Below are positions 1 through 8,065 of a stretch of 64,000 bases of DNA, piece by piece (position 1 is the stretch's first letter; every line of letters begins with the position of its first letter). A program made the position numbers and the translations under genes. This DNA is from Galbitalea sp036271875 (GTDB taxonomy: Bacteria > Actinomycetota > Actinomycetes > Actinomycetales > Microbacteriaceae). Location: the NCBI GenBank assembly GCA_036271875.1, contig DATAZU010000025.1, positions 117,177 through 181,176 of the forward strand, written 5' to 3'. Below the pieces are notes generated by a model, which saw only the letters and a list, made by a program, of their open reading frames with translations, searched no databases and was not told the origin of the DNA.

Positions 1-597
1 GGCTTTGTCCATGAGCTTCTTGTTGTAAAAGACACCGATCATGCTGGTCTGTTCGGGAAGCCCGTAGAGAGCACCGCTTCCCCACAGGTCGCCTTTACTC
101 TTGTCGACTTTGAAGACGTCGAGCTTGGCCGATCCGCCGAATCGCGCATCCCAGTTGTATGCCTTCGCGTATGCGTCCAGCGGTAGAAGGTCGCCCGCCT
201 TCACAAAGTTGTAAAAGCCCTGGCCGTATCCTGCCGTCTCGAGCATGAGCACGTCCGGCGGATCGTTGGATGCGACCTTCAGGTTGATTGAGTTCGCGTA
301 GCTGTTGTAGTCCGTCGTGAGTCGCTTGATGGTGACGTTCGGGTATTTCTTCTCAAAGCGCTTGATCACGTTGGCGAAGGTTGCGCCGGTGCCGGTAGTA
401 CCCCACCCGTCGTCCACGGTGATGGTTACTGGTTTGCTGGTGTCGAACTTGGTCGTGACGGGCTGGCTCCCCGATGAACCCCCGGAACTTCCCGAGCCGG
501 GCGCGCAGGCTGCTAGCGCAATCGCAACAGCCAGGCCGGTTGCGGATGCGAGCGCCGCCCGTTTGAAATTGCTGTGTCTTCCTGTTCGAGTAAGCAT
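1..597 (-). CDS. ABC transporter sugar-type extracellular solute-binding lipoprotein (3' end beyond window)
   Basis: The first 199 codons of a secreted solute-binding protein are visible; the gene runs off the left edge. The N-terminus has a positively charged start, a hydrophobic stretch and an LAAC lipobox, followed by a Gly/Ser-rich linker, so it should be a lipid-anchored binding protein. The early mature part resembles family 1 (sugar/polyol) binding proteins. ATG is preceded by GGAG with a 5-nt gap. It lies downstream of the Liv-type transporter and cupin on the same strand, but a 111-bp gap with a palindrome separates them, so it may begin its own transport operon. The substrate cannot be told. 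Confidence 0.85.
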   Translation of the reverse strand, partial: MLTRTGRHSNFKRAALASATGLAVAIALAACAPGSGSSGGSSGSQPVTTKFDTSKPVTITVDDGWGTTGTGATFANVIKRFEKKYPNVTIKRLTTDYNSYANSINLKVASNDPPDVLMLETAGYGQGFYNFVKAGDLLPLDAYAKAYNWDARFGGSAKLDVFKVDKSKGDLWGSGALYGLPEQTSMIGVFYNKKLMDKA

Positions 598-684
598 TGG
601 GGCTCCATCGTCTTATGTGGTGCTGGACTGTCCTCATGGTTTCATCCGGGTGATGAGCAGTCCAAGACGAAGTGCGGCAACGCC

Positions 685-700
685 ATAACTGGAGAGTTAT
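685..700. promoter_or_regulatory. Palindrome upstream of the binding-protein gene, possible operator
   Basis: ATAACT and AGTTAT form perfect 6-bp arms around GGAG. The site sits about 90 bp upstream of the binding-protein start at 597, just beyond the cupin stop codon. It could be an operator for the downstream transport operon or a weak hairpin. No T-run follows it. Confidence 0.3.
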
Positions 701-708
701 CGTTCGCG

Positions 709-999
709 CTAAACCGATTTGAATTCGATCTCGATGAAAACGACGGGCTTATCGGACGCGCTCGACACATTATGCGTCGTGCCGATAACACCGGTGTAGC
801 TCACCCCGGGTTCCTGATGCAGGTTGCGGATGCTGCCGTCAGCTGCGGTGACGACGAGGTCGCCGCCCGAAATCGGAACAACGAGGTAGTCGAAGTCGTG
901 CACGTGAATGCCGGTTTCGTCGCCCTTTGCCGCAAACGTGAGCCGGTTCACCTTGACGCGGTCGTCCTCGAAATCGAGTTCGGATGTTCGAAGTGCCAT
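709..999 (-). CDS. Small cupin-domain protein
   Basis: A 96-residue single-domain protein. The first cupin motif is visible as G-x-H-x-H-x-x-D around residues 30-36, followed by the PxxGG turn; a second His lies near the middle. Single-domain cupins of this size are often metal-binding isomerases, lyases or sensors of small acids; the reaction is not predictable. The start at 999 (MALRTSEL) was preferred to the in-frame start at 1080 because homology-like sequence begins here. It is co-directional with the upstream Liv transporter genes, 149 bp away, so it probably belongs to the same catabolic group. Confidence 0.65.
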   Translation of the reverse strand: MALRTSELDFEDDRVKVNRLTFAAKGDETGIHVHDFDYLVVPISGGDLVVTAADGSIRNLHQEPGVSYTGVIGTTHNVSSASDKPVVFIEIEFKSV

Positions 1000-1148
1000 C
1001 CGCCCAGTATGCCTTGACGCGACGCACCTGGCCGGGTTCGAGCATGAGGTACGCCGCATCGACAGGCAGATGGCGCGCATTGCGATCCGGCCAGAATGGG
1101 CGCGCCTCTACGACTTCGGTGCTGGTCGGCTAGCGCAGGAGCCGAAGG

Positions 1149-1859
1149 TCAGAACAGGGACATCAGCGCATCCACGTCGGTGAACGCCGTCGGTGCATCA
1201 TGGGCGACGATCGCTCCATTCTTCAGGACGTACACGTCGTCGACGGTCTTCATAACGTATGGAATGTTCTGCTCGACCAACAGCACCGACGTCGACTCCT
1301 CGCGCGTGACGCGCTCGACGAGGTTCATGATCTGGTCGACGATAACCGGAGCGAGACCAGTAGATGGCTCGTCCAGAAGGATGACGTGGGGTTGAAGCAG
1401 GAGTGCCCGACTGATCGCGACAAGGCTCTGTTGGCCACCCGAGAGTTCCCCGGTTCGCCGTTCGAGAAATTGCGCCAACATGGGCACGTACTCGATAACT
1501 GTCGCTAACCGCTGGCGTCCCTCCTCGGAGTTCAGCCGAACTCCTGCGCCGGCGTTCAAACCGAGTTCGAGATTCTCGAAGACCGACAGATAGCCGAAGA
1601 TCCCGCGACCCTGCGGCACAAACGCCAGCCCCGCAGGTACGCGGTTGCGTCGGGCGCTGACCTTATCTCGATCGTATTCAATGGACCCGGCACGAGGGTT
1701 TATGAGTCCCGCCAACGTGCGAAGCAGTGTCGATTTTCCTGCGCCATTGTGTCCGATCAGCCCGGTAATGACACCGGGGCGCAACTCAAGATCAACGGAA
1801 CGCAGCACGGGAAGGCTACCGATTCGTACGTCTACTGAGCGAAGCGCTGCAATGCTCAT
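1149..1859 (-). CDS. livF: Branched-chain amino acid-type ABC transporter ATP-binding protein LivF
   Basis: 236 residues. Walker A is GHNGAGKST near residue 37, the signature is LSGGQQ near residue 139, and Walker B LLDEPS precedes the GLAP element typical of LivF. It energises import together with LivG on the cytoplasmic face. The start overlaps the livG stop by 4 nt (ATGA), implying translational coupling. It is the last of five transporter genes in the order binding protein-H-M-G-F. In a catabolic cluster such HAAT transporters often import carboxylates or amides rather than amino acids, so the substrate name should not be taken literally. Confidence 0.93.
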   Translation of the reverse strand: MSIAALRSVDVRIGSLPVLRSVDLELRPGVITGLIGHNGAGKSTLLRTLAGLINPRAGSIEYDRDKVSARRNRVPAGLAFVPQGRGIFGYLSVFENLELGLNAGAGVRLNSEEGRQRLATVIEYVPMLAQFLERRTGELSGGQQSLVAISRALLLQPHVILLDEPSTGLAPVIVDQIMNLVERVTREESTSVLLVEQNIPYVMKTVDDVYVLKNGAIVAHDAPTAFTDVDALMSLF

Positions 1860-2626
1860 GCGAATTGCCCCCCTAGGTAGGTTTCCTGCATCCTCGGGTC
1901 CTTGAGCACATCCTCGGGCTTGCCCGTGATCAGTAGCTCGCCCATGTGAAGGAACGCGATTTCGTCTGCCAGAGCACGCACCAGATCCAGGTTGTGTTCA
2001 ACGATGACAACGGTCTTCCCGTCGGTGCGCAGCTGTTCGATCAGGCGGATGAAGTGCGCCGCAGAATTCGCGTCGAGCCCGGACGACGGCTCGTCCAGAA
2101 GAAACACGTCGGGATCGAAGGCCAGCATGCGACCGAGCGAAACGAATTTTTGCTCGGCGTATGACATCCTGCTTGCCGGCAAGAGTCCCCCGGCCGGAAG
2201 GCCGAGGAGCTCGAGTATCTCGGGCACTGACCGCCTGGTCGCGCTCGATGTCCGCTTGTCTTTTCGATGCTCTGATGACTCGCGAGCTACCTCTATGTTC
2301 TCCCGTGCCGTCAATCGCGAGAACACGCGTACCTCTTGAAATGACCTTACGAGGCCGCGAGCCGCCACTCGCCGCAGCGGCATCCCCTGGATCTCCAGGC
2401 TGCCAAGTCGAATCGTTCCCGTATCCGGAGCCAGCGCGCCCGAAATGACATTGAACAGCGTTGTCTTGCCTGCACCGTTCGGACCGATGAGTGCGGTCAC
2501 GTGTGACTCTTTGGCCGTGAGACTCACATTGCGAAGTGCCTGAAGACCGCCGAACGATTTGCTCACCGACTCGATGACGACATCTCCGCCAGCGGGGTCG
2601 CCCAGCGTTGTCGTGCCATCGGTCAT
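1856..2626 (-). CDS. livG: Branched-chain amino acid-type ABC transporter ATP-binding protein LivG
   Basis: 256 residues from the start at 2626, which overlaps the livM stop by 4 nt. Walker A is GPNGAGKTT; the Q-loop region contains RSFQEVRVF, typical of LivG; Walker B is FLLDEPSSGLD. The signature region reads SYAEQKF instead of the canonical LSGGQ/LSYGQ, so the signature motif is degenerate in this subunit while LivF carries a canonical one. The frame stays open upstream to 2836, but that extension lies inside livM and has no family resemblance. Confidence 0.92.
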   Translation of the reverse strand: MTDGTTTLGDPAGGDVVIESVSKSFGGLQALRNVSLTAKESHVTALIGPNGAGKTTLFNVISGALAPDTGTIRLGSLEIQGMPLRRVAARGLVRSFQEVRVFSRLTARENIEVARESSEHRKDKRTSSATRRSVPEILELLGLPAGGLLPASRMSYAEQKFVSLGRMLAFDPDVFLLDEPSSGLDANSAAHFIRLIEQLRTDGKTVVIVEHNLDLVRALADEIAFLHMGELLITGKPEDVLKDPRMQETYLGGQFA

Positions 2627-3534
2627 TTGAGCTGCTCCTGTCGACCGGGGTTCTTCCGGCCAAACCTCGATGTATCCGAAATCAATCCTTCGGGGCGGAA
2701 GATGACCATCGCGACGAGAAGCACGCCGTAGATGATCTGACCGAGCGACGCCTGATCCGCCGGAGGGACAAAGTTCAGGAACGTGAGGGCCGGCGGCAAG
2801 GCACTGATGATGACTGCGCCAACCACCGGGCCCCACACCGTACCCGCGCCGCCGAGGATCACCATGGTGAAGACGAGAACGGACTGCTGGAAATCGAAGC
2901 TGTCTGGATTGATGAATCCGACGTAGTAGGCATATACGCAGCCCGCCAGCCCCGCAAGCGCACCCCCGATAATAAGGGAAAGCGAGCGGGCCGACAACGG
3001 ACTGACGGCGAGTGACTCGGCGGCGCGTTCATCGTCTCGCACCGCACGCATTCGCCGTCCGACCGGGCTCGATCGCAGCAAAGCGACGGTGCCGACCGAA
3101 ATGATCGCAGCGATGGCAGCGAAGATGAGGAAATCGTTGGGGGTCGAAAGTGTCGCACCGAAGACGGTCGGCGCCGGAAAGCCGGTCAGGCCGTTTGTAC
3201 CGCCGACGAATGCCGAGTTCACGAACACGGTGCTCGCCACGTATTGCAAACCAAGCGAGGCGACCATGAAATATTCGTATCTCGCTCTCACCGCGGGAAT
3301 GATAAAGATCGCTCCTGCGGCCGCAGCCAGGATGATCGCCGCAATCGCGGTAACGAATAACGAGCTGCTGACATGGCCGGCCACGAGCGCAGTCGTGTAG
3401 GCACCAACGCCGTATAGCGCGCCCATTCCGGCGACGTACATCCCTCCGAGCCCCATTGGGATATTCAGCGCGCTTGCGAGGGTGATCGCGATCAGCGCGA
3501 AGATCAGGATGTTTTCCCAGTAAGCGAGAGCCAT
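2623..3534 (-). CDS. livM: Branched-chain amino acid-type ABC transporter permease LivM
   Basis: 303 residues, strongly hydrophobic with about eight to nine membrane segments and the cytoplasmic EAA-like loop of the LivM family. The start at 3534 (MALAYWEN) follows a good AAAGGAG site; the earlier in-frame start at 3591 is inside livH. It follows livH with a 1-nt gap. With LivH it forms the heterodimeric membrane channel. Its C-terminus (RPEGL, then a short basic tail) is typical of the family. Confidence 0.92.
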   Translation of the reverse strand: MALAYWENILIFALIAITLASALNIPMGLGGMYVAGMGALYGVGAYTTALVAGHVSSSLFVTAIAAIILAAAAGAIFIIPAVRARYEYFMVASLGLQYVASTVFVNSAFVGGTNGLTGFPAPTVFGATLSTPNDFLIFAAIAAIISVGTVALLRSSPVGRRMRAVRDDERAAESLAVSPLSARSLSLIIGGALAGLAGCVYAYYVGFINPDSFDFQQSVLVFTMVILGGAGTVWGPVVGAVIISALPPALTFLNFVPPADQASLGQIIYGVLLVAMVIFRPEGLISDTSRFGRKNPGRQEQLK

Positions 3535-3535
3535 T

Positions 3536-4435
3536 TCAGGAACTCCTTTCGGCGAGGACACTTTGGCCGGCATTTCTGCTGAACAGGCCACCCGGGCGGG
3601 TTAGGAGAACGATGACCATGATTCCCAGCCCCACCGCCTGCGACCAGCTGGCCGGGAGCCACTGGACACTCACGCTCTCGATAATTCCGAGCACGACCGC
3701 GCTCACAAATGTTCCAACCGGGCTGGTGACCCCACCGATGATCGTTGCGGTGAACGCGAACGTGCCCACCGTCAGTGCAGCCGATCCGTCAACGCCGTTG
3801 AGCGACGGAATGATGATCGCCGCGGGCACTAGTAGCGCGGACCCGACCGCCATCGTCACAATGTCGTGCGCGGTTGTACGCACGGAATACACGGCCGCGA
3901 GATCCCGGTCATCACTGATTGCTCGGATCGTGCGTCCGCTCAGGGTGCGACTGAGCCAGAGTTGTAGACCGACGATGATGAGAACGCCGAGAACAACTCC
4001 GACGATGTCCCCGACCGGAATTTGCAAACCCCCAAGAGAAAGACGCTGGGTGGTAAGTACCCCGGAAGGGAACGAGAGGAATCCGCCGCCGTTCACAATG
4101 GACAGGACGTTCGTGATGACCGTCAGCACGCCGAGCGACGCGACGAATCCGACGAGAAAGGACAGCCGTCCCCTAATGAGTGGCCGGTAGGCGATGAGAT
4201 AGATGAGTATCCCACCGCCCACCGAAACAACGAGACAGGCGAGGATGGCAAGAGGTACTCCGAAGTGCCAGGTGGTCACCGCGTAGTAGTACGTCTCCGC
4301 CGTGAGAAGGAACACCGCGCCGTGAGCAACGTGGAAGATCCGCGTTACCCGGAGGATCAAGCCGAACCCCACTGCGGGCAGCCCAAGTAGCGCACCAGTT
4401 CCGGCTCCGAGGATCGCTAGTTGAAGCAGTATCAC
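3536..4435 (-). CDS. livH: Branched-chain amino acid-type ABC transporter permease LivH
   Basis: 299 residues from a GTG start, hydrophobic throughout, with the LivH-type GLxLRVTRIFHVAHGA segment near residue 25 and the RAISDDRDLAA cytoplasmic loop in the second half. It ends with the RPGGLF motif shared by LivH and LivM proteins. It sits 62 nt downstream of the binding-protein gene and directly upstream of livM. No internal break is seen. Confidence 0.92.
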   Translation of the reverse strand: MILLQLAILGAGTGALLGLPAVGFGLILRVTRIFHVAHGAVFLLTAETYYYAVTTWHFGVPLAILACLVVSVGGGILIYLIAYRPLIRGRLSFLVGFVASLGVLTVITNVLSIVNGGGFLSFPSGVLTTQRLSLGGLQIPVGDIVGVVLGVLIIVGLQLWLSRTLSGRTIRAISDDRDLAAVYSVRTTAHDIVTMAVGSALLVPAAIIIPSLNGVDGSAALTVGTFAFTATIIGGVTSPVGTFVSAVVLGIIESVSVQWLPASWSQAVGLGIMVIVLLTRPGGLFSRNAGQSVLAERSS

Positions 4436-4497
4436 CGTCGGCCGACCGTTCTAAGATGCGTTGTCATTCTCGCTGTTTGCCTTCTCGCTGCTTCCGG

Positions 4498-5712
4498 CTA
4501 CAGGCCGGAGTTGCTAATCGTCTTCCGCACCGTGGCAGAAGTTATCGACTGCACCGACACCGGTGCCTTGTTTTCAATCTTGATGATGCTCATCGCGGGC
4601 GCCAGAATCGCGTCCGGGAAGATGAACGTGGCGTTCCCGCCGATCAGATCGAACTTCTTGTCGGAGTTCACGTAGTTCAGGATCGCCGCGCTGGTGACCT
4701 TCGTCCCTGACTTCTGGAGAGCGGCGATTGCTTCCGCGATCAGGATTACCGCGTTGGCGCCGGGCAGGGAAGCCGCAGCGGGATCTGCCGAGTGCGTCTT
4801 GCGATACGAGGCCAAGTATCCCTTCGTAACCTTGTCGGTCGCGCTCAGATCCACGTTCGGCTGCGCGTAGTAAGAACCCTGAGCCGCATCGAGCGCAATG
4901 GTCGTCGGGTCGTTGAAACCGTCGTAGCTCAGCGCGGGCGCGGTAACTCCGGCCTGGCGAAGGTTCGTCAGGAAGGCGTTGCTCTGAGAAGCGCCCAGCA
5001 TTCCGACGAAGACCGCGTCCGGCTTGGCAGCGGCGATCTTTGCCACCTGCGAGCTGAAATCAGTGGTGTCAAGCGCCGATACGTTGAGCGAGGCGACGAC
5101 CTTGTAGTGAAGCTTCGATGCCAAAGAGTTGACTGCTTTTGCCGCCGACTGGCCCAGTGTCTCGTCGGTGTACATCACCGCAACTTTCTTCACCTTCAGT
5201 TTCTTGACCGCGTAGTTCATCATCAGGGGCAACTCACCGGTGAGGAGCGGGCCAAGACTGACGACACTCTTACTGACGCCGGCCATATCCGGGCTCGACC
5301 CGTTCGTATTAACGGTCAGGATCTTGTTGCTGAGTGTGTACGGCGCAACCGCCTGGACGGCGTTGCTGCATAGCACTCCGAGGGCAACAGCATTGTTGAC
5401 CTCGACGAGCTGGTGAACTGCGGTGACGGCCGGCTGTGGAAGGCACTGGTCATCGCCGTACGCCATCTTCAGCTTGCCCTTGATGATGCCGGCACTGTTT
5501 ACGTACTTGACTGCGGAGTCGTAACCATCACTCAGAAGCTTTCCGAACGAAATGTTCGGACCCGACAGGGGCAGCGCCGCCCCGATCGTGAACGTCTGAT
5601 TGCTGCTACCACTGGTCGTGGTTGTGCTGGTCTGACCCGAGCAGGCGACGAGCGACGCTCCGGCAACGAGCGTGATCGTTAGGGCTGCTATGACCTTCAT
5701 TTTCGATCGCAT
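4498..5712 (-). CDS. Liv-type (periplasmic-binding-protein type 1) substrate-binding lipoprotein
   Basis: 404 residues. The signal peptide ends in a lipobox (LVACSG) followed by a Ser/Thr-rich linker. The mature part begins FTIGAALPLSG, the hallmark of the type 1 receptor family (Peripla_BP_6), and continues with the two-lobe pattern. The start at 5712 has AAAGGAGA seven nt upstream. It is the receptor for the LivHMGF permease below it and should set the substrate of the catabolic cluster. Its position after dicarboxylate-type enzymes (PrpD, TcuA-like) suggests a carboxylate or amide ligand; that is inference. Confidence 0.9.
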   Translation of the reverse strand: MRSKMKVIAALTITLVAGASLVACSGQTSTTTTSGSSNQTFTIGAALPLSGPNISFGKLLSDGYDSAVKYVNSAGIIKGKLKMAYGDDQCLPQPAVTAVHQLVEVNNAVALGVLCSNAVQAVAPYTLSNKILTVNTNGSSPDMAGVSKSVVSLGPLLTGELPLMMNYAVKKLKVKKVAVMYTDETLGQSAAKAVNSLASKLHYKVVASLNVSALDTTDFSSQVAKIAAAKPDAVFVGMLGASQSNAFLTNLRQAGVTAPALSYDGFNDPTTIALDAAQGSYYAQPNVDLSATDKVTKGYLASYRKTHSADPAAASLPGANAVILIAEAIAALQKSGTKVTSAAILNYVNSDKKFDLIGGNATFIFPDAILAPAMSIIKIENKAPVSVQSITSATVRKTISNSGL

Positions 5713-5774
5713 GACATATCTCCTTTTAGTGTTCGTCGTGATTGTGAACTTCGGTGCGCGAAACGCGGGCGCGA

Positions 5775-6452
5775 TCAGTCGTGACTGCTAATCGATCGGG
5801 CCACGATCCTCGCGGGGGCTCCGTCTCCTCCGGGTAAGCGAAGAGGGAACGCAAAGATCTCGTAGCGCCCAGGAGGGACACTTTCGAGATTGAGATTCTC
5901 TGCGACAAGCACGCCGGCACCGAGGAGGCGGTGGTGAGCCTCCATGGTGTACTCCGGCGTCCGGCGCGACCCCGGCATTTCGGGTGTCGAGGTGTCGGTA
6001 CCCACCATCCTCAGTCCCGACTCGACACACCAGGAGATCAGCTCGCTCGAGAGCCAGGGCGCATCGACGTAGTGTTCGCGATCCTTCGACTCGAAGTAGC
6101 GCCCCCAGCCGGTACGAATCAGAAGCATCTCGCCGGGGCCGGGAACGCTGCCCGCGCCAAGCACATCGTCAATTTGGATGGCTTCACCGGCCACGCGGTT
6201 AACATGCGCGACGACGCCGTTTCCGGTAAATGACTCAAGGGCCAGGTCCTCAAGCCTGGTGCCGTCCTCGAGATGGTGCCACGGCGCATCGACGTGGGTG
6301 CCGACATGGCTGGCGAAGGCGAGTTTGCTGTAGGCGATGCGACCGTCACCGCCGGGCATCGAGAACTGATCGGGCTCGAAGTGCGGACTCGGGAGGCGGC
6401 CGCCGACCGGCATGTCATTGTCGTACGCCTGCGACAGATCGAACCAGCTCAC
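5775..6452 (-). CDS. Cyclase-family (kynurenine formamidase-like) metal-dependent hydrolase
   Basis: 225 residues. The family motif H-x-G-T-H-x-D-x-P-x-H is present (SHVGTHVDAPWH, about residue 49), providing the metal ligands of the PF04199 cyclase fold; a second His/Glu-rich segment lies near the C-terminus. Members hydrolyse amide or lactone bonds, as in N-formylkynurenine or isatin. GTG at 6452 was chosen because GGAGG lies eight nt upstream; the GTG at 6461 is inside that ribosome site. It lies between two PrpD genes and the transporter receptor, so it may open an amide or lactone of the imported compound. Confidence 0.82.
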   Translation of the reverse strand: MSWFDLSQAYDNDMPVGGRLPSPHFEPDQFSMPGGDGRIAYSKLAFASHVGTHVDAPWHHLEDGTRLEDLALESFTGNGVVAHVNRVAGEAIQIDDVLGAGSVPGPGEMLLIRTGWGRYFESKDREHYVDAPWLSSELISWCVESGLRMVGTDTSTPEMPGSRRTPEYTMEAHHRLLGAGVLVAENLNLESVPPGRYEIFAFPLRLPGGDGAPARIVARSISSHD

Positions 6453-6589
6453 TGCTCGCACCTCCTCATTGAGGTTTCGTGGGATCGGGACCGACCACGA
6501 TATTTGGGTAGCCTATGGCTGCGCATCAGCGGCTCCTACAGCAAGAGCCGAACCTTCGCATCGACTTTTTCGATGCTTCATCCGGCCGA

Positions 6590-8065
6590 TCATGGCGTCG
6601 TCTTTGTTGCGCCCGCGCCCGGAATCGTTCGAGATTCGGTGTGCAGTTGGTCGAGAAGCTCGTCGACCGAACTCGCCTGTTCCAGCGATAAGACCGATGC
6701 CAGAACTCTGTTCGCGTGCTCATCGCCCCAGGCCACTGCGGCGAGATTGGAGAATTTCCGGCTGATGTCGTCGTCGCCCAGCTCCGCGAACCGCACGCCG
6801 CCTGCGCCGCCCTCACTGCGCCCCCGGCTTCCGTAGTCAGTGCGGTGACGATGCGTTTGCCCGTCGCGCGTGCGCACGGTCATGACGGTGTCCATTGTGT
6901 AGCTGTTCTCCCGGTCGAGCTCAGAATCGACCTCGAGGATCACAAGTCGCTGCAGTCGCTGCACTTCGGGATCATCGACGGCCGTCGCGAACATCGCCGC
7001 GTCCGACCGCTCGGCATTGAGAGGAGCCGGCGCCAACGCCAACCCAACGGCCGCCGCGTATGGCAACGAGAAATTCGCGTCGGCCAGTCCCGTGGCAGGT
7101 TTGAGCATCTGATCGTGCTCGCGGATGAAGGTCGTCGTGCCAACCGTCGCCGACACGATGTCTTCCGAACGAGCTATTCCCTCGGCGCGCAGCGCCACGC
7201 CGTTGTCGAGTATGGTCTGCCCGCTGGCATGGAACGGGTAGTACTTGATTCCCAGGCGAGCCCAGGCACGCCATTCCGAACCAAATCCCGCGGTGACCGC
7301 CTCGAGGTCGCCCTGGTCTGTTGGCGCGTCACCCTCGCCCGAATACGTCATGGCGCGTCGATATCCCCATCGCGGGTCCTCGAGAACGTCGAGGCCGCAC
7401 TCGATCCCGCGCGCGGCGAGTAGCGCGCTGGTGATTCCCGTCTGTGCGGTTCTGGCCTGGTGGAAACGTTTCGCGTTGCCGCGAGCGTGGATCAGGCCAC
7501 CGCCGGCCATGTCCGCAGCAAATGCGACCGCGCGCGCGAGGTGGACCTCATCCAGCTCAAGCAGAAGACCGGCGGCGAGCGCGCCACCGATCGCACCGTG
7601 GAAGGCCGGCGTGTGCCATCCGATGTAACGCTCGGGGAGGAACCCAACCCACTCGGCCACTCGCACGGTCATCTCGTAAGCAACGGCCGTCGCCCGCAGG
7701 AATGCCTCGCCGGAAACGGCCGCACCGTCCTCGAGTCGCATCTGCGCGGCAACAAGAGCCGCAGGCACGATGCTTGCAGCGGGGTGGACAAACGCACCGG
7801 CGGTGTCCAGCTCGAACGCACCGATGTACACGCCGGACTGAAATGCGGCATCCCCGGGACTCATTCGCACCGTTTTCCCGATGACCCCGAAGCCGGTCGG
7901 TCGCGCCAGATCACTGACCAGTGCTGAGGCGTACGGCAACGCGCTTCCGAACGCGGCACACCCGATTGCGTCGACGAGATGTCGCTTAATCCCCGCCAAC
8001 GGCAGGGATGCGGCGACCGGAGGCACCGAGAGAGCGCCCCGGGCAATGTCCTGTGCCAGCGTCAT
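6590..8065 (-). CDS. MmgE/PrpD family protein, copy 1
   Basis: 491 residues. It matches the MmgE/PrpD fold: an all-helical N-domain with the HTPAFHGAIGGAL segment, a GGxxH-type region, and a C-terminal alpha/beta domain. The family includes 2-methylcitrate dehydratase, cis-aconitate decarboxylase and iminodisuccinate epimerase. In place of the usual KPLHSGRAA motif it has KRFHQARTAQ, like its neighbour copy 2 (KRAHMGRTPA), so the active site of this pair has diverged from canonical PrpD. The start at 8065 overlaps the stop of copy 2 by 4 nt. The two copies probably arose by tandem duplication and may form a hetero-oligomer. Confidence 0.85.
   Translation of the reverse strand: MTLAQDIARGALSVPPVAASLPLAGIKRHLVDAIGCAAFGSALPYASALVSDLARPTGFGVIGKTVRMSPGDAAFQSGVYIGAFELDTAGAFVHPAASIVPAALVAAQMRLEDGAAVSGEAFLRATAVAYEMTVRVAEWVGFLPERYIGWHTPAFHGAIGGALAAGLLLELDEVHLARAVAFAADMAGGGLIHARGNAKRFHQARTAQTGITSALLAARGIECGLDVLEDPRWGYRRAMTYSGEGDAPTDQGDLEAVTAGFGSEWRAWARLGIKYYPFHASGQTILDNGVALRAEGIARSEDIVSATVGTTTFIREHDQMLKPATGLADANFSLPYAAAVGLALAPAPLNAERSDAAMFATAVDDPEVQRLQRLVILEVDSELDRENSYTMDTVMTVRTRDGQTHRHRTDYGSRGRSEGGAGGVRFAELGDDDISRKFSNLAAVAWGDEHANRVLASVLSLEQASSVDELLDQLHTESRTIPGAGATKTTP

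Noticed and set aside
4486..4512. Short GC hairpin (CCGGC/GCCGG) at the end of the Liv binding-protein gene
   Set aside because: It overlaps the stop codon, has a 5-6 bp stem and no T-run; too weak to call a terminator.
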